Positions 6,543-8,944 of a stretch of DNA of 8,944 nucleotides are shown in pieces. This stretch comes from Verrucomicrobiota bacterium. GTDB taxonomy: Bacteria > Verrucomicrobiota > Verrucomicrobiia > Chthoniobacterales > UBA10450. The first letter of the stretch is position 1. Each line of letters starts with the position of its first letter. The DNA is taken from positions 1 through 8,944 of the forward strand of contig QHOJ01000073.1 in NCBI GenBank assembly GCA_003218735.1. The letters are read 5' to 3'. The position numbers and the translations under genes are program-made. The notes beneath the pieces were generated by a model, which was not told the origin of the DNA, made no database searches, and saw nothing but the letters and a program-made list of their open reading frames with translations.

Positions 6543-7202
6543 GTGGCTATTACCCCTGAGCTTCAACATACGATCGGAAAAACCGCCAGCTTTAGCGGCA
6601 CGTCCCTGCATACAGGCGAGAAAGTCTCGCTCAAGTTGCATTCGGCGCCGACGGATCACGGAATCAAATTTAAGCGAAAGGATTTGCAGGACGAACCAAC
6701 CATCGATGCGAAGATCAATAATCTTAAAACGGTCGAGCGCGCGACGACGCTCGGCGAAGGAGCTTTGCGCGTGCATACGGTCGAGCACGTGCTCTCAGCG
6801 CTTTCCGCGATGGGTGTGGACAATGCCATCGTTGAGATGGATGCGAACGAGCCGCCAATTGGCGACGGCAGCGCGCAGCCCTATGTCGATCTTATCAAGA
6901 AAGCCGGCGTCACCGCGCAGGAACAGCCGCGAAAGTTCTTCGATGTGCGCGAACCGATGCACATGGAATCGAAAACGGGCGCGCTGCTTGTTTTGTTGCC
7001 CGACGACACATTTCGCATCTCGTGCACACAAGCGGGACCGAACAATCGCTTTGCCCAGTTTCTATCGACTGAAATTACGCCGGCAATTTTCGAGCGGGAG
7101 ATCGCTCCAGCACGGACATTTGTTTATTACGAAGATGTTCAGCCGCTCATGGAGGGAACCGCTGCGTTTCGCCGACGAATTCGTTCGGCACAAAATTCTT
7201 GA
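6543..7202 (+). CDS. lpxC: LpxC N-terminal part, frameshifted
   Basis: LpxC is the zinc UDP-3-O-acyl-GlcNAc deacetylase, the committed step of lipid A synthesis. Numbered from the GTG at 6543, this part shows TASFSGTSLHTGEKVSL (about 14-30), VHTVEHVLSALSAMGVDNA with Glu81 and zinc ligand His82, EPPIGDGSAQPYVDL, and APARTFVYYEDVQPLME (189-204) with Thr192. The family pattern stops at residue 204. The remaining 15 residues before the stop at 7200-7202 are out of frame, and the true continuation lies in another frame from about 7153. About 22 residues of the second insert are missing (see the finding). I prefer the GTG at 6543 because it precedes the conserved QHTIGKTASF segment. The longest frame starts at a TTG at 6507, which sits inside a hairpin. 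As written, this fragment cannot be active. Confidence 0.85.
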   Translation: MAITPELQHTIGKTASFSGTSLHTGEKVSLKLHSAPTDHGIKFKRKDLQDEPTIDAKINNLKTVERATTLGEGALRVHTVEHVLSALSAMGVDNAIVEMDANEPPIGDGSAQPYVDLIKKAGVTAQEQPRKFFDVREPMHMESKTGALLVLLPDDTFRISCTQAGPNNRFAQFLSTEITPAIFEREIAPARTFVYYEDVQPLMEGTAAFRRRIRSAQNS

Positions 7203-7797
7203 TATCATCGGCGATCTCGCGCTGGTCGGCCGGCGGATTCGCGGTCACGTCGTGGCGGTGAAGCCGGGCCATGCGGCGAATGCGGAGCTGGCTCGCGCGC
7301 TTGCCCGCGAGCAGATGCGAAGAAGCGCGATGAGCGGTTCGCGCGCAATCCCAATGGGCGACGCTGGCCTGGATACTGGAGAAGTGATGAAGATCCTGCC
7401 GCACCGCTACCCTTTTTTGATGGTTGACCGGGTCATCGGCTTCGAGGGCGAAAACAAAATTACGGCCGTAAAATGCATCACGATTAACGAGCCGTTTTTC
7501 CAGGGGCATTTCCCAGGTCACCCCGTCATGCCTGGCGTGATGCAAGTGGAAGCGATGGCGCAAGTGGCGAGTCTGTTATTGTTCAAACTAACGAAAACGA
7601 CAAGCCGCATCGGCTATTTCATGAGCGCAGACAGCGTAAAGTTTCGCAAACCGGTGTTTCCGGGGGACACGATGTTCATTCATGCCGAGCTTACCAAATC
7701 GCGCGGGGAACGCATGGCAAAGACGAAGTGTCATTGCGTCGTGAACGATGCCGTCGTCTCGGAAGGCGAACTGATGTTCACGTTTCTCGATAAATGA
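7135..7797 (+). CDS. fabZ: LpxC C-terminal part fused to FabZ dehydratase
   Basis: The first half is the missing end of LpxC: EPLRFADEFVRHKILDIIGD (8-27) with zinc ligands His19 and Asp23, Lys20, and KPGHAANAEL with His46. The 27-residue spacing between the two His matches E. coli LpxC. After a linker (about 60-78) comes a complete FabZ, the 3-hydroxyacyl-ACP dehydratase of fatty-acid elongation: ILPHRYPFLMVDRV (87-100), GHFPGHPVMPGVMQVEAMAQ with catalytic His125 and Glu139, and KFRKPVFPGD. Such LpxC-FabZ fusions are known in Bacteroidota and some other phyla. The intact protein would be about 440 residues. The frame is open far upstream, but LpxC homology begins only at about 7153; the ATG at 7135 is the nearest start, and its first seven residues are the other frame's EDVQPLM region misread. 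If translated alone, FabZ could still work. Confidence 0.87.
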   Translation: MFSRSWREPLRFADEFVRHKILDIIGDLALVGRRIRGHVVAVKPGHAANAELARALAREQMRRSAMSGSRAIPMGDAGLDTGEVMKILPHRYPFLMVDRVIGFEGENKITAVKCITINEPFFQGHFPGHPVMPGVMQVEAMAQVASLLLFKLTKTTSRIGYFMSADSVKFRKPVFPGDTMFIHAELTKSRGERMAKTKCHCVVNDAVVSEGELMFTFLDK

Positions 7798-8573
7798 GCG
7801 ACGTGCAGATTCATCCGACGGCAATTGTCGATCCACAGGCGGAAATCGGCGCAGGAACTACCATCGGACCGTATTGCGTGATCGCAGCTGACGTCGTGCT
7901 TGGTCAAAATTGCTGGCTGCAACAGCATGTCACGCTTTGCGGACCGATGCGCGCCGGCGCAGGAAATAAATTTTATGCCGCCTGCTCGATCGGTCAGCAA
8001 ACGCAGGACCTGAAATACCAGGGTGAACCGACTTACCTGGAAATCGGCGATGAAAATACGTTCCGCGAATTTGTCACAATCAGCCGCAGCACAACCAGCC
8101 AGGGCCAAACGCGGATCGGCAACCGCGGCACCTTCCTCGCCTACAGCCACATCGCACACGATTGCGTAGTTGGAGACGACGTTGTTTTTTCTAATAACGG
8201 CACCCTGGCCGGGCATGTGGAGGTGGGCGATCACGCCATCATCGGCGGCCTCACCGCCGTGCATCAATTTTGCCGGATCGGACGTTTCGCCATTACGGGC
8301 GGATGTTCGAAGATCGTCCAGGACGTTCCGCCGTTCATGATCGCCGACGGCAACCCGGCGGAAATTCGCGGCATTAACCTGATCGGCTTGGAACGCAAGA
8401 ATTTCCCACCCGAAACCGTGAAGTTGATCAAAGAGGCTTTTCGCCTGATCTATCGTTCCAAATACAATAGGCAGCAGGCAATTGAAGCGATCCGCAGGGA
8501 ATTGCCCCAGACCGAAGAAATCACCCAGATGCTCGAGTTCATCCAAAAAAGCGAGCGTGGAATTATTCGCTAG
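7794..8573 (+). CDS. lpxA: UDP-N-acetylglucosamine acyltransferase
   Basis: LpxA catalyses the first step of lipid A synthesis, moving a 3-hydroxyacyl chain from ACP to the 3-OH of UDP-GlcNAc in the cytoplasm. The protein has 259 residues (E. coli 262). Left-handed beta-helix hexapeptide repeats run from IHPTAIVDPQAEIGAGTTIG to about residue 175. SHIAHDCVVGD carries His119 and the catalytic base His122 (E. coli His125). NGTLAGHVEVGD (His141) and AVHQFCRIGRF (His157) follow, then GGCSKIVQDVPPFMIADGNPA and the C-terminal helices with LIYRS (219-223). Gly170 sits at the position of E. coli Gly173, the residue that sets acyl length, so a long (about C14) chain would be expected. The ATG overlaps the fabZ TGA as ATGA (7794-7797), indicating translational coupling. 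The stop at 8571-8573 is 5 bases from that of the opposite gene. Confidence 0.96.
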   Translation: MSDVQIHPTAIVDPQAEIGAGTTIGPYCVIAADVVLGQNCWLQQHVTLCGPMRAGAGNKFYAACSIGQQTQDLKYQGEPTYLEIGDENTFREFVTISRSTTSQGQTRIGNRGTFLAYSHIAHDCVVGDDVVFSNNGTLAGHVEVGDHAIIGGLTAVHQFCRIGRFAITGGCSKIVQDVPPFMIADGNPAEIRGINLIGLERKNFPPETVKLIKEAFRLIYRSKYNRQQAIEAIRRELPQTEEITQMLEFIQKSERGIIR

Positions 8574-8578
8574 GTGGA

Positions 8579-8944
8579 TCACCTGGACGGCGCGGCTTGA
8601 CTGGCAGCGCGCTCCGCGTCTTCCTCAAATTTCCTCAAAAGCAGCGCTGCGGGTGCGTCGGGAGAAGTTCGCAGGGCACTTCCGATAAGATCGACAGCTC
8701 GCTTTGGCTTGTCCTGCTTGACCCATGCGTCCGCTTCTTCGAGCACCACACGCAGAATGTCATCGCGGTTCGAATAAAAGGTTCGCGCCGGCCGAAAACA
8801 ATCTGTTGCTGCCGAAAAATTCCTGTCGCGCGATTCCATCAAACCGAGGTCTTCAATCATCGGGGCGTTGTGTGTTTGCGATGCAGTTTGCCGCGCCAAC
8901 GTCCGGAATTCTGGCGCCGGACGCATCACGTTTTTGATCGCAAA
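8579..8944 (-). CDS. C-terminal end of a TPR-like protein (partial)
   Basis: This minus-strand frame stays open to the window edge, so only the last 121 or so residues of a longer gene are visible. The segment NRDDILRVVLEEADAWVKQDKPKRAVDLIGSALRTSPDAPAALLLRKFEED (in pieces: helix EEADAWVKQDKPKRAVDLIG, turn, helix PDAPAALLLR) has the spacing of a tetratricopeptide repeat. The tail is Ala/Glu-rich. GTG (8929) and ATG (8926) codons occur in frame, but the reading FAIKNV continues upstream of them, so they need not be starts. TPR ends like this mediate protein contacts; nothing here shows the partner. The gene converges on lpxA with 5 bases between stops and no room for a separate terminator. Confidence 0.65.
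   Translation of the reverse strand, partial: FAIKNVMRPAPEFRTLARQTASQTHNAPMIEDLGLMESRDRNFSAATDCFRPARTFYSNRDDILRVVLEEADAWVKQDKPKRAVDLIGSALRTSPDAPAALLLRKFEEDAERAASQAAPSR

Noticed and set aside
6706..7134. Upstream extension of the LpxC C-terminal/FabZ frame
   Set aside because: In this stretch the LpxC homology is in the other frame; this reading is Arg/Ser-rich nonsense.
7131..7202. Programmed frameshifting as explanation for the lpxC break
   Set aside because: About 22 conserved residues are absent altogether, which ribosomal slippage cannot restore, and no slippery heptamer with a following structure is evident.
7731..8582. 283-codon minus-strand frame opposite lpxA
   Set aside because: The plus strand is unmistakably LpxA with hexapeptide repeats; the antisense frame is a shadow.

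Overview
The window looks like ordinary chromosome of a Gram-negative, lipid A-making bacterium of moderate to high GC. The best guess is a soil Verrucomicrobiota, perhaps near Chthoniobacterales. The hints are an LpxC-FabZ fusion directly followed by lpxA, a Thermus-type (class Ib) aspartate aminotransferase, a GH57 branching enzyme, a double-domain NDK-like protein, no obvious Shine-Dalgarno sites, and TGTCAT-ended intergenic inverted repeats. The phylum call is inference.

Layout. Positions 1-285 hold nothing I can support as a gene. A leftward gene (286-1236, possibly from 1284) encodes an unrecognised, cysteine-free, Gly/Pro-hinged protein and is visibly AT-richer than its neighbours; a sigma70-like promoter lies upstream at 1381-1409. 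A complete tRNA-Gly(GCC) with encoded CCA follows on the plus strand (1456-1530). Six plus-strand genes come next: a tandem NDK-fold protein (1675-2751), a class Ib aspartate aminotransferase (2796-3959), a GH57 alpha-glucan branching enzyme (4043-5620), a secreted FlgD-Ig-like protein (5713-6438), lpxC-fabZ in broken form (6543-7797) and lpxA (7794-8573). A partial minus-strand gene with a TPR-like C-terminus enters from the right edge and converges on lpxA with 5 bases between stop codons.

How the genes fit together. LpxC-FabZ and LpxA are a coherent envelope unit: LpxA acylates UDP-GlcNAc, LpxC deacetylates the product, and FabZ makes the enoyl-ACP intermediates of fatty-acid synthesis, so acyl-ACP for membranes and lipid A is handled in one cluster. 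The NDK-like protein, aminotransferase and branching enzyme are housekeeping metabolism (nucleotides, amino acids, glycogen) without an obvious shared pathway.

Most notable points. (1) lpxC has lost about 68 bases (a length of the form 3n+2) in the acyl-chain-tunnel insert, which also shifts the frame, although every catalytic residue survives on one side or the other. (2) A 92-bp inverted-repeat element supplies the start codon of the secreted FlgD-Ig protein. (3) Three consecutive gene borders each carry an inverted repeat that touches a possible start codon. (4) The NDK-like protein keeps its active-site Lys and His only in the second domain. I see no CRISPR array, transposase, phage gene or defence system.
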